DNA of 64,000 bases from Auricularia sp. M13 (Eukaryota > Basidiomycota > Agaricomycetes > Auriculariales > Auriculariaceae): NCBI GenBank assembly GCA_037042915.1, contig CM073194.1:248001-312000 (forward strand), written 5' to 3'. Shown here piece after piece: positions 33,837 to 44,516 of the stretch. How positions within the stretch are numbered: the stretch's first letter is position 1; each line of letters starts with the position of its first letter. The position numbers and the translations under genes were made by a program. The notes under the pieces were generated by a model that saw only the letters and a program-made list of their open reading frames with translations, was not told the DNA's origin and did no database searches.

Positions 33837-34919
33837 GCAGCGCGCAGGTGGGAAGCAAGATGGTCAGACGCAAGTTGCGGAGATTTCCGACCGGGTTCAA
33901 TTTGCCTTCCTCTTCCGCTCTACATCGTGTGCACCTCGCCCGCCACCATATGCACGTGCTCTATAATAGACCCGTGACCGCACTCTGCTTTTAGGAGCCT
34001 GAAGAGGTCCGCGCGAGCCTCGCGACGACTATAGCACGAGTCTGAAGACAGCACGATTTTAGCTACGGCTGTCCAGCGGCAATCGCGCTCTTTCTCTCCC
34101 CCATCTCTCTGCTTCCTGCATCTTATGGTATTAGAGCGACGGCGAGGCTGTTGCTCCGTCCTCGCCGCTGGCGGCCGGCTTGTCCGAGTTTTGTCACGTC
34201 GGTTTCGTAGTCTCGAAACCGCATCGTCTCTCTCCACTGCGGCTGCAGCAACGATTTGCCATGTCTACAGCCTTCTTTAACCCTTAGTGTCTCCCGTACC
34301 TGAACGGCCTGCGTCGCCAGCTTCGCAAAAGCGCGAAAGAATCGTGTTACGGTCGCCAATGCTGTCTGCTCGAGCTCCAACTGCGAGATACACGCCCAAA
34401 TCCTGTGCTGTTGGAAAAGGGACACCGTAGAGCTGTTACTTACTGCACTGAGTTGTCATCTGAGATGTATCGGAATCCCTACTTGGGAACCTGCCTCCCA
34501 TTTCGACATTTATGGCTCATGTGCGGTGTACGGGCTCTAGTCAGCGCGCCAAGCTTCTCGGATACAAAAACCCTGTCTTGTCCGGCATAGCACGAGGCTT
34601 TTGATCGTCAACGCCTCGCTGTGTTGCATTGGTAGTCCAGACAATGCGACCATGAGACAATGCTGAGCGCGCCAACAACGAGAAAGGCTGCTATGACTCA
34701 GGCGAGGCTTTGTCTTCACAATGCAAGAGACGCCACCTGCGAGCTGCAAGGCATAAAAGAGCGCTGTCAGTATTCCGCGTGGGCTTGAAGTTCCATCATG
34801 AAGCCTCTATTTCCCGCTGACGACTCGCTCTCTCCGAGAATCGCTCTCATCATCTGCTCTTATATCGCGGCTCGTGTTTGAATAAATGACGGAGGGTGCG
34901 TATCCAATGAGTCTTTGTA
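33837..34919. other. Intergenic region between F-box type 2 pseudogene and F-box type 1 fragments
   Basis: No gene recognised. Confidence 0.4.
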
Positions 34920-35860
34920 CATAGAAATCATCACTGAAACACGTGTTGCGCTCAATTTCAGCATGACGCTGCAGGGTTTGTGGGACACGGAGGACGAGCC
35001 ATTTGTCTGGGCGCGTCTGGAGGTCCTGCGCGTAGACGTCCAGACGATCTACTCTGAGGATGCCGTACCGTCTGCAGCTGCCGGCGCTCAAGCAGCTCGA
35101 AATTCGGGACGTGAAATAAGCGTACCTTCATGGACTTCGAGGACGTGATGGATACGGCGACCAACCCGCTCTGGGGCGCGAGGACACTGGAGGTCGAGCG
35201 GGCCGAATACACCTTGGGCGAGCTGCGTGGCCTGGCGTCGGTCACACCGGAGCTCTTCGATTTTAGCATGACGGTCCAGGGCCTCTGGTACACGGAGGAC
35301 GATCCCCTTCGTCTGGGCGCGGCTGGAGGTTCTGCGCGTAGATGTCACGACCATCTACTCGGATGCGATGCCCTACGTTGCTCGAGATCCGCGACGTCAA
35401 GTACAACTGGGGCTTCTGGCGCCAGTTTGTCGAGGTATCGTGCCCCGGCCTGGAGCAGCTCTGTGTGGTCCCCAACCGCATGGCCCAGGGGCAGCAGTTT
35501 GTTGACGGCATGGGCGCGCTGCGGCAGATTCGCCGACTAATTCTGCGCGACGGGAGCTTGAACGAGCACCTGATCAGGCTGCTCGTATTGCCGCAGCAGC
35601 ACGGGCTCGCGTTCCCCAACCTGCGCGAGCTCTCGTTTGAGAACACGGTCGCCAAGCCCGGCTTTCGCCTCCCCGGGCTCCAGGGTCCCCTGCGTCTGCG
35701 GTACGAATATCTGCGGCGCACGCACCTCGACGGCAGCTTCGACCTGCGGTGCACCTTCAGACTCCGCGTGAATGACGAGGCGAACAACGCGCTGCAGTCG
35801 AGCGTGGAATCGCAGATAGCGGGTTGGAACCTCGATGCTCAGCGGGCGTACGTTGCTTGA
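34920..35860 (+). pseudogene. F-box type 1 fragments 1 and 2 (tandem, rearranged)
   Basis: Fragment 1 (34958-35120) encodes FSMTLQGLWDTEDEPFVWAR, VLRVDVQTIYSED, then (shifted) RLQLPALKQLEIRDVK. The sequence then jumps back upstream in family order: fragment 2 (35125-35860) starts RTFMDFEDVMDTATNPLWGA, repeats SMTVQGLW, and continues to the normal C-terminus IAGWNLDAQRAYVA. Relative to the intact copy at 37.8 kb, fragment 2 has an extra base at about 35305 (gatccccttcg) and a deletion after GATGCCCTACG near 35370. All F-box and N-terminal exons are missing. Confidence 0.75.
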
Positions 35861-35965
35861 AGCGGATCGATGACGGTAAATCGTGTGTCTTGCTTTCGCG
35901 CTGTCCACGGCTCTGTACATGCTCTGATGTACCCGCTGTGACTCGACTTATCAATACAAATCTGT

Positions 35966-36312
35966 ATGGTTTCTAACCATATGGACCAGGGGAAACATCT
36001 CCTTGACGCGGTGGACGCACTTCGCCAGATCCGGCACCTCATCTTGCGCGATGGAAGTCTCAATGAGTATATCGTCGCTTTCCGTGGCCGGCAGGCGGGA
36101 TCGCTTTCCCACACCTGCGAGTTCTTCTGTTCGAAAATTCCCGGAGCTATTAAACCCCTGCAGCTGCGGCAGGAGCTGGCGCGGCGCATTGAATCAGCCG
36201 GCTCTACCTGCGCTGCGCCTTCAGGCGCAGAACTCGCGCCTCGGATTCGGAGGAGAAGGTTCCGAGGTGGAACTTCGCTGCTCCCTCAGGCTACGCAGCA
36301 TTGGTTTATGTG
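35966..36312 (+). pseudogene. F-box type 1 fragment 3
   Basis: MVSNHMDQGKHLLDAVDALR and LILRDGSLNEYIV align with VVRNHMDQGQQFVEGMGALQ and LILRDGSLNEHLI of the intact gene; downstream similarity fades into frameshifted remnants (LRCAFRRR-like bases near 36210). It is a third truncated copy in direct orientation. Confidence 0.6.
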
Positions 36313-36609
36313 AGAGAATGTGGGGACTGGCAATTGAGGAGGCAAATGCGGAGTTTCGGACGTCTCGGCCGATGACCACACATTTTTGCCCTCTCCTCCT
36401 TGCTCGCAAAAACAGACAAGAATCCAGCAGATACTCATTGTTGGCCAGGCGGGAGATACGTTTGTAGCTCGAGTGTGCGTCTTCCGAGCATTGGCTCGCG
36501 AAATGTCTTCGCCATCCGAGATTGCGCGTTCCACGACACAGTTTCAACGCTTCCGCAGCGCTGTTACAGTAGCTCTCCCGGCACCGAGCACGCGACGTTT
36601 CACATACTT

Positions 36610-37290
36610 TGGGAGGGATAATCTCACGGTTTCCTTGCTTTGGGTCTGTTGCAGTCTGTTGGTTGCATACGTCGTTCACTGCACTGACATACAATCTCGA
36701 CAGCGCTAACGCTAGGAGCTGCGCGAATGCAGCGCTATTCGCTGCCGAGTACTCCGTCGCGCTGTTTCTCTACATACGTCCCTCTGCGGGTGAGTGCTGC
36801 GTCGTCTGACCCCTCCTTTACAGATATTAACAGGTATCCAGTCACTTCAGCCCAACAGAAGCATTGTCGCAGATGCAACGTTCATCTGAAGACTCCCGTC
36901 TTGGCGTAGATTGCGCTGGGTGGTCATGGATCTAGGTGTACACGCAGAGCTGCTAGTGATATGGCGATATCTATGCTGCTATTTCTTGCTGATCACCTCG
37001 GCGCACGCAAAACTGACACCTGATTTCCTGCAGGAGTTCACCTTCTTGCTCGATATCTATGTCCTCGCAACGGTGAATCCGGCGCTAGAGCGACATCTGA
37101 CCTGGTTTATTGTACCCCGCTCCTCACGACGACCAGTATCTGCGGAACTCGCTCGATTCTGTCGGTCAGGAAGGCCCTGCTGGTACACGACCAGAATTCC
37201 CACCCTGCATGATTGTATGTATTCCACCCAAGACCCCACGTGAACGAGGGCATGCTACGGAAGGCGAGGGTGCTTGCGGACTGTCACCAG
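36610..37290 (+). pseudogene. DUF6533-like membrane protein, copy 4, degenerate
   Basis: The pieces YNLDSANARSCANAALFAAE plus YSVALFLYIRPSAG (about 36690), LDIYVLATVN (about 37043) and TRSILSVRKALLVHDQN (about 37150) match YNRSRVILWVNAALFLAE, VDLYVLITDF and TRLILSVRKALLNTPV of copy 3. The LYDW, VEFIW and AFEAYL exons are not found, so this is a remnant. Confidence 0.55.
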
Positions 37291-37655
37291 CGGTACGCCA
37301 TCGCAGAGCCTGGCACAGCGGAATCTGCTAACACGCGCCCAAACCTTGTTTGCAGACGATACAGTCGCTCACGCGGCCTGATGGACGAAAGCATATCCGC
37401 CGCAAGAGCCGAACGTGGTGGTGGGATTTCATTTCGGCATCCAGTCGGCACGAGCACTAACGCCGACGTCCAGCCCCCTCCGCGCGCATTCTCCTGACTT
37501 TCTTGACGACTTTCAGGCTACCCTCACCTTTGACCTCTGAGGAACCGACATATTGCATCAAGACGGCGTACTGGGACGTGGAACGGGCTGCGCGGTGGAA
37601 CGGATCCGGGCCCGGTTTCCGAGTGTGGTTCCAGCAACTGTGGTGGGGAGGACGG

Positions 37656-37662
37656 TATAAAA
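37656..37662 (+). promoter_or_regulatory. TATA box of F-box type 1 copy A
   Basis: tataaaa lies 94 bases before the ATG. The same box and its flanks are conserved in inverted orientation at 49397-49403, upstream of copy B. Confidence 0.7.
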
Positions 37663-37755
37663 CACCCACGACGGATCAGCCGAAAGATTTTTACTCTTGC
37701 CTCTTCCCACCATCGTCGCTGTTGCTCTTCGCCACGTTCTCACACACACAACGAC

Positions 37756-39561
37756 ATGGACGCCAGCTCTACTCCGACTATCCCTCTGCGCGGCCCGCGC
37801 TTCACCTCCCCTGCCGCGACCACTTCCCGGACGCCGTCGCCGACCGTCCCACTGCGCGGCCCGCGCTTCACGTCCCCACGCAACGACACGGCTGGTAACG
37901 CCTCCAGGACAGCTTCGCCGACGGACGGCTTGCGCGGCGCCCCGTCCACTGCACGCCAGGCAGACGATGAGCCGCCGTCACCACCGCCCTCTCGGCCGCG
38001 CAGCAGCTCGATGCCAGTCTCGATGGGCACCGGTCGTCTTCGTAGCCGCCGACCAGACGAGAGCGCGAGCGGGTCTAGCAGCGTCGCCGTGCCCGACGCC
38101 CCGAGCGACTCCGCCGTCATCGTCATGGCCGACGACGCCTTGAACGTCTCCGCCACCTCGCCCGACGTGCTCATGGCCAGTGAGCAGGCACCCCCGCCCC
38201 ACAACTCGCTCGATGTTACGATGTCGGACTCGCCTATCGCCAGCACCTCGACCGCGCTCACCCTGCGCAGACAATCGATCGCTCAGCAGCTGCCGATGGA
38301 CGTTCTGTCGCTGATTATCCTGGCGTGGTACGACGCTGAGGTGAACGACTCGATCTGGACCGCCCGCCGCATCCCATTCGCAGCGTCGCGCATCTGCGGG
38401 TCGTGGCGACACGCTGCCCTGTCCACGCATCGGCTCTGGACGGATGCGTCGTTCTCCCTAAGCGCAATGGTCGGCCGGCGCGCATGGCTCGCGTACCAAG
38501 AATGCTACGCGCGGTTCTCGGGTGCGCTGAGTGTCAGCGTGCGCATCTCCTGCGACGCGTCCGCAGCGCCGGCCGGCGACCGCGCCTGGGATCTGTTCCG
38601 CGATCGCATCCTCCCGCGCGCGCGCGTAATCGACGTCGAGGTCGACGAGCTGACCTCGTACACCGGCGTACTGGCCGGCCTTGCGCTCCCGCACCTGACG
38701 ACGCTGCGGGTCGCGTCGTCGTATCACCTCCCACCGCAGGACTACCCGTACCTGAACCTCAGCATGCGTGCGCCGCGGTTGAGGACCATCTCATTCCTTC
38801 GCACCTTCATGGACTTCGAGGACGTGATGGATCCGGCGACCAACCCGCTCTGGGGCGCGAGGACACTGGAGGTCGAGCGCGCGGAGTACACCCTTGGGGA
38901 GCTACGTGGCCTGGCGTCGGTCACGCCTGAGCTGGTCGACTTCAGCATGACCGTCCAGGGCCTCTGGGACACTGAGGACGAGCCATTCGTCTGGGCGCGT
39001 CTGGAGGTCCTGCGAGTAGACGTCCAGACGATCTACTCGGAGTCCATGCCGTACCGTCTTCAGCTTCCCGCGCTGAGGTTGCTCGAGATCCGCGACGTCA
39101 AGTACAACTGGGGCTTCTGGCGCCAGTTTGTCGAGGTATCGTGCCCCGGCCTGGAGCAGCTCTGTGTGGTCCGCAACCACATGGACCAGGGTCAGCAGTT
39201 CGTGGAGGGCATGGGCGCGCTGCAGCAGATCCGCCGCCTTATTCTGCGCGACGGGAGTCTCAACGAGCACCTAATCTGGCTGCTCGTGTCGCCGCAGCAG
39301 CACGGGCTCGCATTCCCGAACCTGCGTGACCTCTCGTTTGAGAACACGGTCGCCAAGCCCGGGTTCCGGTTTCCGGGTCTGCAGAAGTTCCTGCATCTGC
39401 GGTACGACTACCTTCAGCGCAGCAACTTGGGCGGCGTCTTCGACCTGCGCTGCGCCTTCAGGCGCCGGGTGAATGACGAGGCGCACAACGCGCTGCAGTC
39501 TAGCGTGGAATCGCAGATAGCGGGGTGGAACCTCGATGCTCGGCGGGCGTACGTTGCCTGA
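37756..39561 (+). CDS. F-box/LRR-like protein, type 1 copy A, 601 aa
   Basis: Single exon from an ATG in TATA context. The N-terminal about 170 residues are low-complexity Ser/Pro/Thr-rich with a repeated PLRGPRFTSP motif (positions about 10 and 33) and basic RLRSRRPDE. An F-box-like segment follows (about 176-235: LPMDVLSLIILAWYDAEVND, RICGSWRHAALSTHRLWTD), then an LRR-like fold with repeating hydrophobic strands (PHLTTLRVASSYHLP, ARTLEVERAEYTLGELRG, LEVLRVDVQTIY, LLEIRDVKYNWGFW, RRLILRDGSLNE, NLRDLSFENTVAK). SCF substrate-receptor function is inferred from the family. Protein identity to copy B (47.5-49.3 kb, minus) is very high apart from the last 30 residues, and the promoter is shared too. 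No lesions seen. Confidence 0.8.
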   Translation: MDASSTPTIPLRGPRFTSPAATTSRTPSPTVPLRGPRFTSPRNDTAGNASRTASPTDGLRGAPSTARQADDEPPSPPPSRPRSSSMPVSMGTGRLRSRRPDESASGSSSVAVPDAPSDSAVIVMADDALNVSATSPDVLMASEQAPPPHNSLDVTMSDSPIASTSTALTLRRQSIAQQLPMDVLSLIILAWYDAEVNDSIWTARRIPFAASRICGSWRHAALSTHRLWTDASFSLSAMVGRRAWLAYQECYARFSGALSVSVRISCDASAAPAGDRAWDLFRDRILPRARVIDVEVDELTSYTGVLAGLALPHLTTLRVASSYHLPPQDYPYLNLSMRAPRLRTISFLRTFMDFEDVMDPATNPLWGARTLEVERAEYTLGELRGLASVTPELVDFSMTVQGLWDTEDEPFVWARLEVLRVDVQTIYSESMPYRLQLPALRLLEIRDVKYNWGFWRQFVEVSCPGLEQLCVVRNHMDQGQQFVEGMGALQQIRRLILRDGSLNEHLIWLLVSPQQHGLAFPNLRDLSFENTVAKPGFRFPGLQKFLHLRYDYLQRSNLGGVFDLRCAFRRRVNDEAHNALQSSVESQIAGWNLDARRAYVA

Positions 39562-40201
39562 GGCGGATGACGGAGAATTTTGTGTCTTGCTTTCGCGCTG
39601 TCCTTTGCTCTGTGTTATGCTTTGATGTAGTCGCTGTGGACTCGAGTTGTACTTGCTGTGTAGATTCTGATCACGAACTGATACGATGTGGAATTGGTCT
39701 GGACTGCCGTACATCGCAAGCGGTCGCGACGCGTATTAGCAGGGAGCGCTAGTCAATGTGGAACTCGAGCGCACCAAGCAAAGCATCGCCGAACTCGTGA
39801 ACGGGCGGGCGCGGATGCGGCATTGGTTAGCTTTGTGACCAGATTATCCGGTATGAGCAGAATGTCGCTCGAAAATGCGAAGGTCGACGGACGTAGACGT
39901 TGAATACGAGTGGCAAGAGCTTCTGCAGGAGTAAGAATGGGTTGTATGTCTTATGTTAACAGCATCTTAGCGTCGTAGCAGCCTCGAGGGACGGGATTCC
40001 GATGAGGCCGGGCGCCATCCCTGCAAAGCATAAGCAGATAGTGTGAAATCTTCGACCGTTCGACCGTCAATGCATGAAACGCCGCACAAAGCCCATGAAT
40101 AAGTCGTTTGATTTAAAGAGAATGCATCGGGTAACGAGTTCCTACAACAGGGAAAAGTTCAACAGCACGGAGTCCCAGTAAAATTACACGCGAGTGAGAG
40201 T
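39562..40201. other. Intergenic region
   Basis: Nothing recognised. A short direct repeat ttcgaccg occurs twice near 40050. Confidence 0.4.
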
Positions 40202-40744
40202 TCACACCTTCTTCACGCCCGCAACATCCGAGTACGACGGTCTGTCTTCAGCATCGTGCGTCTCGACACGTTCCCACCCCTCGCCCGGGCCCGGAAGTTC
40301 GACGCTGTCGTCCAGGGCAACGACGCCGCGGTCGCCGGCGGGGCGCACAATTTCAAAGCTATCGGCGGTGTCTAAATAGGCGCACGACGATGAGCCTCGA
40401 TGCAACTCCTGTATCTTGACGAAAAAGGCACATTGGCACACACCTTTGCGAGTCATGCGCGGCGAAACGAGCTCAGCGAATGGCACCTCTTTCGGCGGAC
40501 GGTCGTCACGTGCCGCGCCGTCAGCTTCAGTCTCAGCTTCAGTGGTAGCGCCAGAGCTGCCCGCATCGTCGTCTTCGCCGCCGTCATCGTCGAGTTTGAG
40601 CTGGATGGCCGGCCCGCGTTTCGATAACCGCGGCGAAGGCTTGGGCTGCTGCTTCTTGCGCGCACGCTCAGTAGCCTGGCGCGCAGTCTGGCGAGCGCGC
40701 TCGTCGCTGCGCTGCGCCTTGGCGCCGTCGTCGGCGCTGGACAT
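40202..40744 (-). CDS. Unknown charged protein, 180 aa
   Basis: Single frame from the ATG at 40744 (MSSADDGAKAQRSDERARQ) to a stop at 40202. The N-terminal 50 residues are Arg/Lys/Gln-rich, probably helical (RARQTARQATERARKKQ), then come an acidic linker (DDDGGEDDD) and a C-terminal part with DSFEIVRPAG and DSVELPGPGEGWERVET. I do not recognise it. An upstream TTG extension exists but ATG is preferred. An intron with gtgtgt donor near 40455 is possible but gives a less plausible C-terminus. Confidence 0.5.
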   Translation of the reverse strand: MSSADDGAKAQRSDERARQTARQATERARKKQQPKPSPRLSKRGPAIQLKLDDDGGEDDDAGSSGATTEAETEADGAARDDRPPKEVPFAELVSPRMTRKGVCQCAFFVKIQELHRGSSSCAYLDTADSFEIVRPAGDRGVVALDDSVELPGPGEGWERVETHDAEDRPSYSDVAGVKKV

Positions 40745-41493
40745 GAGATAGCGGATAGCGAATAGCGGTTTGAGAGAGCGGCGAGACAAGTCGAAGCACG
40801 GCAGGCGCCGGACACGTAACGCGATTTCGGATGCATATTCCTATTCGAGCGATCAGCCCTGTCCTTGTCCAGACGCGTGTACTTGCCATTGTGATAATGG
40901 TATAACATGAGAATACGTGCTATTTTTGTGTTGTACGGGTCCGATGAGGGAACGAAAGAAGTAAGACTTTACTGTTAGCTTCCTAGCCTGTTTACAGCAC
41001 TGTAATGGCAGTGGCACAGCGGGCGACGCTTTATATGGGAAAACAATAGCAATATCTGGAATGCCGCTGCAATCAATCCTATGCTCGGTACGAATGTAAT
41101 TGCATCAGAATGCGAGGCAGATATTGACCTGAGTTGAAGGTTGCCCGCAAGATATTCGTGCATTATTAAACTTATATTGAAGCTTTTCTCTCTTTCAGAA
41201 CATCGCACAACCCAGAGATTGTCGGTCGCACCAGCAACGACAGCGTTCATAAATCAGGGACGCAGCGCCACAGGCGCGGCAGGCCGGAAGCGCCGGGGCG
41301 GTGCAAGAAGTTGGCGGCCTTGATCGGGACGCCAGCAACGCGGTGAACCGCTTCCAGACCCAACTTTCCTTCCTACCCTTTCTCCCAAACCCTTTCTTCC
41401 CTTCTACTTTTTCTTCTTCTTGTTCTTCCTAGCACTGTTCTTCTTACTGTTGTATTACTATTCCTTATACCTTTAGACCGTTCTTCCCCCTCG
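40745..41493. other. Divergent promoter region
   Basis: It lies between the unknown charged protein (minus) and the membrane protein (plus). The stretch 41385-41490 is a strong CT-rich leader (ttcttcttcttgttc-like), typical of fungal transcription starts. Confidence 0.5.
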
Positions 41494-42407
41494 ATGCGCT
41501 CCGTGTTTGTCGCTGTCACTGTCGCGGCGTCGCTGGCAACGGCCATCGCAACGCCTTTTGCGGTGCCCGCCAACGACACGCGCTGGGACATCTCACCTCG
41601 CCCAACCTCGGAGCGTCGGCTCGAACGCCTGCATGGGATCGGCTGCTTGCCTGGTGCAGACGGCTTGGTCGTCAACCATGGCGTTCGAGTTGAATTCATC
41701 TTTCAGGGTGCGCACCCTCGCACTTGCGCAGCTCATCATTATTCTAAATGCTCTTCATTGTAGGGACCCAGCTGCGTCTCTTCGGGATCCCACCACCCCG
41801 AGACACGCAGATCCTCATGGACGACGCCCCACTGGCAGATAGCAAATATCTAGGCGGTCAGGCAGCGTGTGTGCCGTTCGCCGAATGGCCGCAGCTCGCG
41901 CCGCAGGAGCGCCACAACCTCACGATCCTGACGTCCGTGTCGAACCGGCCGAACGAGATGGCATTCCTCATCGCCAACGCTACGTGCGTCCCTATTTGGC
42001 CCTCCCTGGAGTTTTGCGCGACTAATTTAATGCATTTGCACAGCGGAACAGCCCCTGACACCAAGTCGTCCTCACGCAGTTCGACGCAGAGCACACTTCC
42101 TACAGCTTCTCCGTCCACATCGGCGTCGTCTCCTGCTGGCTCGGCGCAATCAGACCATGGCAACTCGCAATCCAGCCCATCCCAGGCCAGCCCGCGCCCA
42201 GGCCTGCTGATCGCAGCAGTCCTCGTGCCGCTCGTTGCATTCCTTCTCATCGGCTTCGGCGCATACTTCTACGTCCGCCGCCGCCGTCAACGTCAGATCC
42301 TCAGTGCGCCTACTGTGATTCAGAGCGCGTCGTTCAAGGGCATGAAGGAGACGCAGTTCGTCATGGTCACTACGCGGCCAGATACGCCGGGTGTGGTGAA
42401 GGTGTGA
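41494..42407 (+). CDS. Single-pass membrane protein with Ser/Thr-rich stalk, 265 aa
   Basis: Three exons: 41494-41707, 41764-41983, 42044-42407; phases close to 265 residues. Signal peptide MRSVFVAVTVAASLATAIA; a luminal/extracellular domain with few Cys (GIGCLPGADGL, AACVPFAEWP); a Ser/Thr-rich stalk (residues about 150-190, SSSRSSTQSTLPTASPSTS); a transmembrane helix LLIAAVLVPLVAFLLIGFGA followed by the stop-transfer YVRRRRQRQ; a short cytosolic tail. The layout recalls wall-stress sensors or mucin-like surface proteins, but no WSC or other named domain is visible, so the role is unknown. Confidence 0.75.
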
Positions 42408-42659
42408 CTGGCCCTGCCTATTAGGACAGTGCTATGTGGGTCATTTTGGCAGTTGGTGCGCATACCGCATACCCGTGAAGTGTAGCTCGAGACGTAACTT
42501 GATTTCGAATTCTTGCTCTCTGCTTGTCTGTAACCTTATGGAATAACGTGATAGTTCTACCAGTGCTTCGTTCGCTGTCATGAAAAATTTGTATTATCAT
42601 GGTGCAACTTCAGTTGGCGCAGTCCTATACATTGCACCTCCGCTAGACTCAACAAAGCC
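42408..42659. other. 3' flank of membrane-protein gene
   Basis: AT-rich; the mRNA end is presumably here. No other feature. Confidence 0.3.
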
Positions 42660-43620
42660 CGCTCGGCCGCGGCCGAGCGCCCTCGCAGAGGGGCTTATGA
42701 CAAAGTCCGCCAGATCGGGGACCTAGGATTATAGAATAGCGTCTCGTCCTCTGCTCTAAACGACTTGCAACAACGACGTGAAGTGTACCTAAGAACCTCT
42801 TGCACCACCCTGTATACACAGAATTGCGATATGGTGCGGATCGGTGTCTGTGGGATGGTCGGAAGGTCAAACCACAATTTCCGGCCTGTCGTGCCTACAG
42901 CGTGTGTTCCCTGCACTCAAAAACCCCGTTCTTGCATCTTTAAATCATGATAAATAGTCCTCTATGTTATTTAATATGTGAGTACAATGCCTAGGTACGT
43001 CGTTGGATCGGAATGGTACCTTGAGCGGGTGGAAGCGGGCAATCCGGGGCCAATCACGGCAGCACGTACCAGTAGCAGCGTGCACCTGACGGTAGCATTC
43101 CCTCACAGACGGGGAGTTAAAGTCGTCGAATGTGATAAGATGGACCTCCTCAGCATAAATATGATGTTTCTTGCGCCATATGTGGTGCAAGCTGAGCAGA
43201 ATTGTAGTGAAAACAGCTCGTCGATTCCGCTCAGCGGCATATCCGGATGTTGTACGACCTGCGCACGCACTGTTTACGATCCCGATGATCTTTAAAACAC
43301 ATAGATCTTATGTTTATAGGTCTAATTAATGCCTCAAATATGTTAACTGGGTAAGAAGTGCGTGGGGACGGGTGATACAGACAGTACGACGGACGGGGTG
43401 GTGCCTAACTCAACACCGAATGTCGCCGCACCGACACCTGTTAAGACATCTACATACGAGGGTGCTGAGTATTTCAAATGGTAGATATGCTTCTTATCTT
43501 TCACTTTTGTATATAAATCTGAAGTTCAAGTGGTGTAGTTGAGGTGCTAATGCTATAAACCTAGGTCCCCCGTATGGCGGACTTTGTCACAAACCCCTCC
43601 GGCCACCAGCCGGAGGGTTT
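42660..43620. mobile_element. Non-autonomous inverted-repeat element with end hairpins (putative)
   Basis: Bases 42698-42734 and 43553-43589 are inverted copies matching at 33 of 37 positions (core ggcggactttgtca ... cctaggtcccc). Just outside each arm is a hairpin: left gccctcgcagagggg near 42679 next to a perfect 20-base palindrome (42660-42679, cgctcggccgcggccgagcg); right cctccggccaccagccggagg near 43597. The interior, about 815 bases, is AT-richer and has no convincing ORF. Borders and target duplication are not resolved. Confidence 0.55.
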
Positions 43621-44516
43621 GGTTCCGAATCTACACCTCCGCGCTCGCGTAGACTCGGTCCGGGAGTCGCATTCTTCGTCGTGCTTGACGGATTGATAGG
43701 TCGTGTCAGGCTGTCACCATATAAGCTATACACTCCGGAGGCTTGTGTTTAGAGCGACGGATTTGAAGCGCCGACATTTTTGGCATGCACTCTTTGCCTT
43801 CTACCATCTCCGGCACGTTTTAGTGCTCCTCGGCCATTGTTCAGACGCTCTGCTGCTCTTGGCAAAGCGCACGTTGCAGGCGCCAATTATGAACGCGCCG
43901 AACCCGGACGAGCCTTTTCCGGTGCTAAGCCCGCGCCTGTCACTTGCCTCCAGGCCAGACGCGTGCGTAGTAACGACATTTTTCAAGTTCTGGTTGCTTG
44001 GATATGATAAGCTTTGCTGCTACACGGTACTCTGCTTCATGTGGGGACTGTTGTGCGGAAACCCACGATTGGTGGCAGTCTGCATGTCGGTCATGTCTCA
44101 TTGTCTGCGAGTCGGAGGCCCGCATTGACTCGCCGGTCCCTTTGGCTCCACTCCATGCACTGCGCTACCGACGTTCTCATGCTAAGGTTCGTACATCTGG
44201 CCTAGATGGCGGCTCATCCCCCGGAGAACGTGCATTCCGATCGACTGAGCTTCAGATTTCTCGCATCCGCCACGGTGTCGTGCAGAGCTCGAGCCTTCTA
44301 GTGCACGTCGTACGCAGTCTGGCTCACACTAGTTCCATGAACTGGGAAATAGTGAAAATCTGACACGCTTCTTTCCTTGCCCTGCGCGCTTGATTCAATA
44401 GTGCGTTCTCGCTCATGCCGCCTTCATTTCTATGTCTCACGACTCCGTCCACCATAAAAGCTGGCTACGAAGCCTGGGGCAAGGGCTCGTGCTTCATCCC
44501 CACACAAAAGTCAGCA
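43621..44516. other. Intergenic region upstream of PAL
   Basis: ATG frames exist (43703-44128) without motifs. A TATA-like ataaaag at about 44454-44460 lies about 60 bases before the PAL start chosen. Confidence 0.4.

Noticed and set aside
44415-44516. Upstream ATG extending PAL by 34 residues
   Set aside because: The extension covers the TATA-like box, and the shorter start at 44517 fits normal fungal PAL better.
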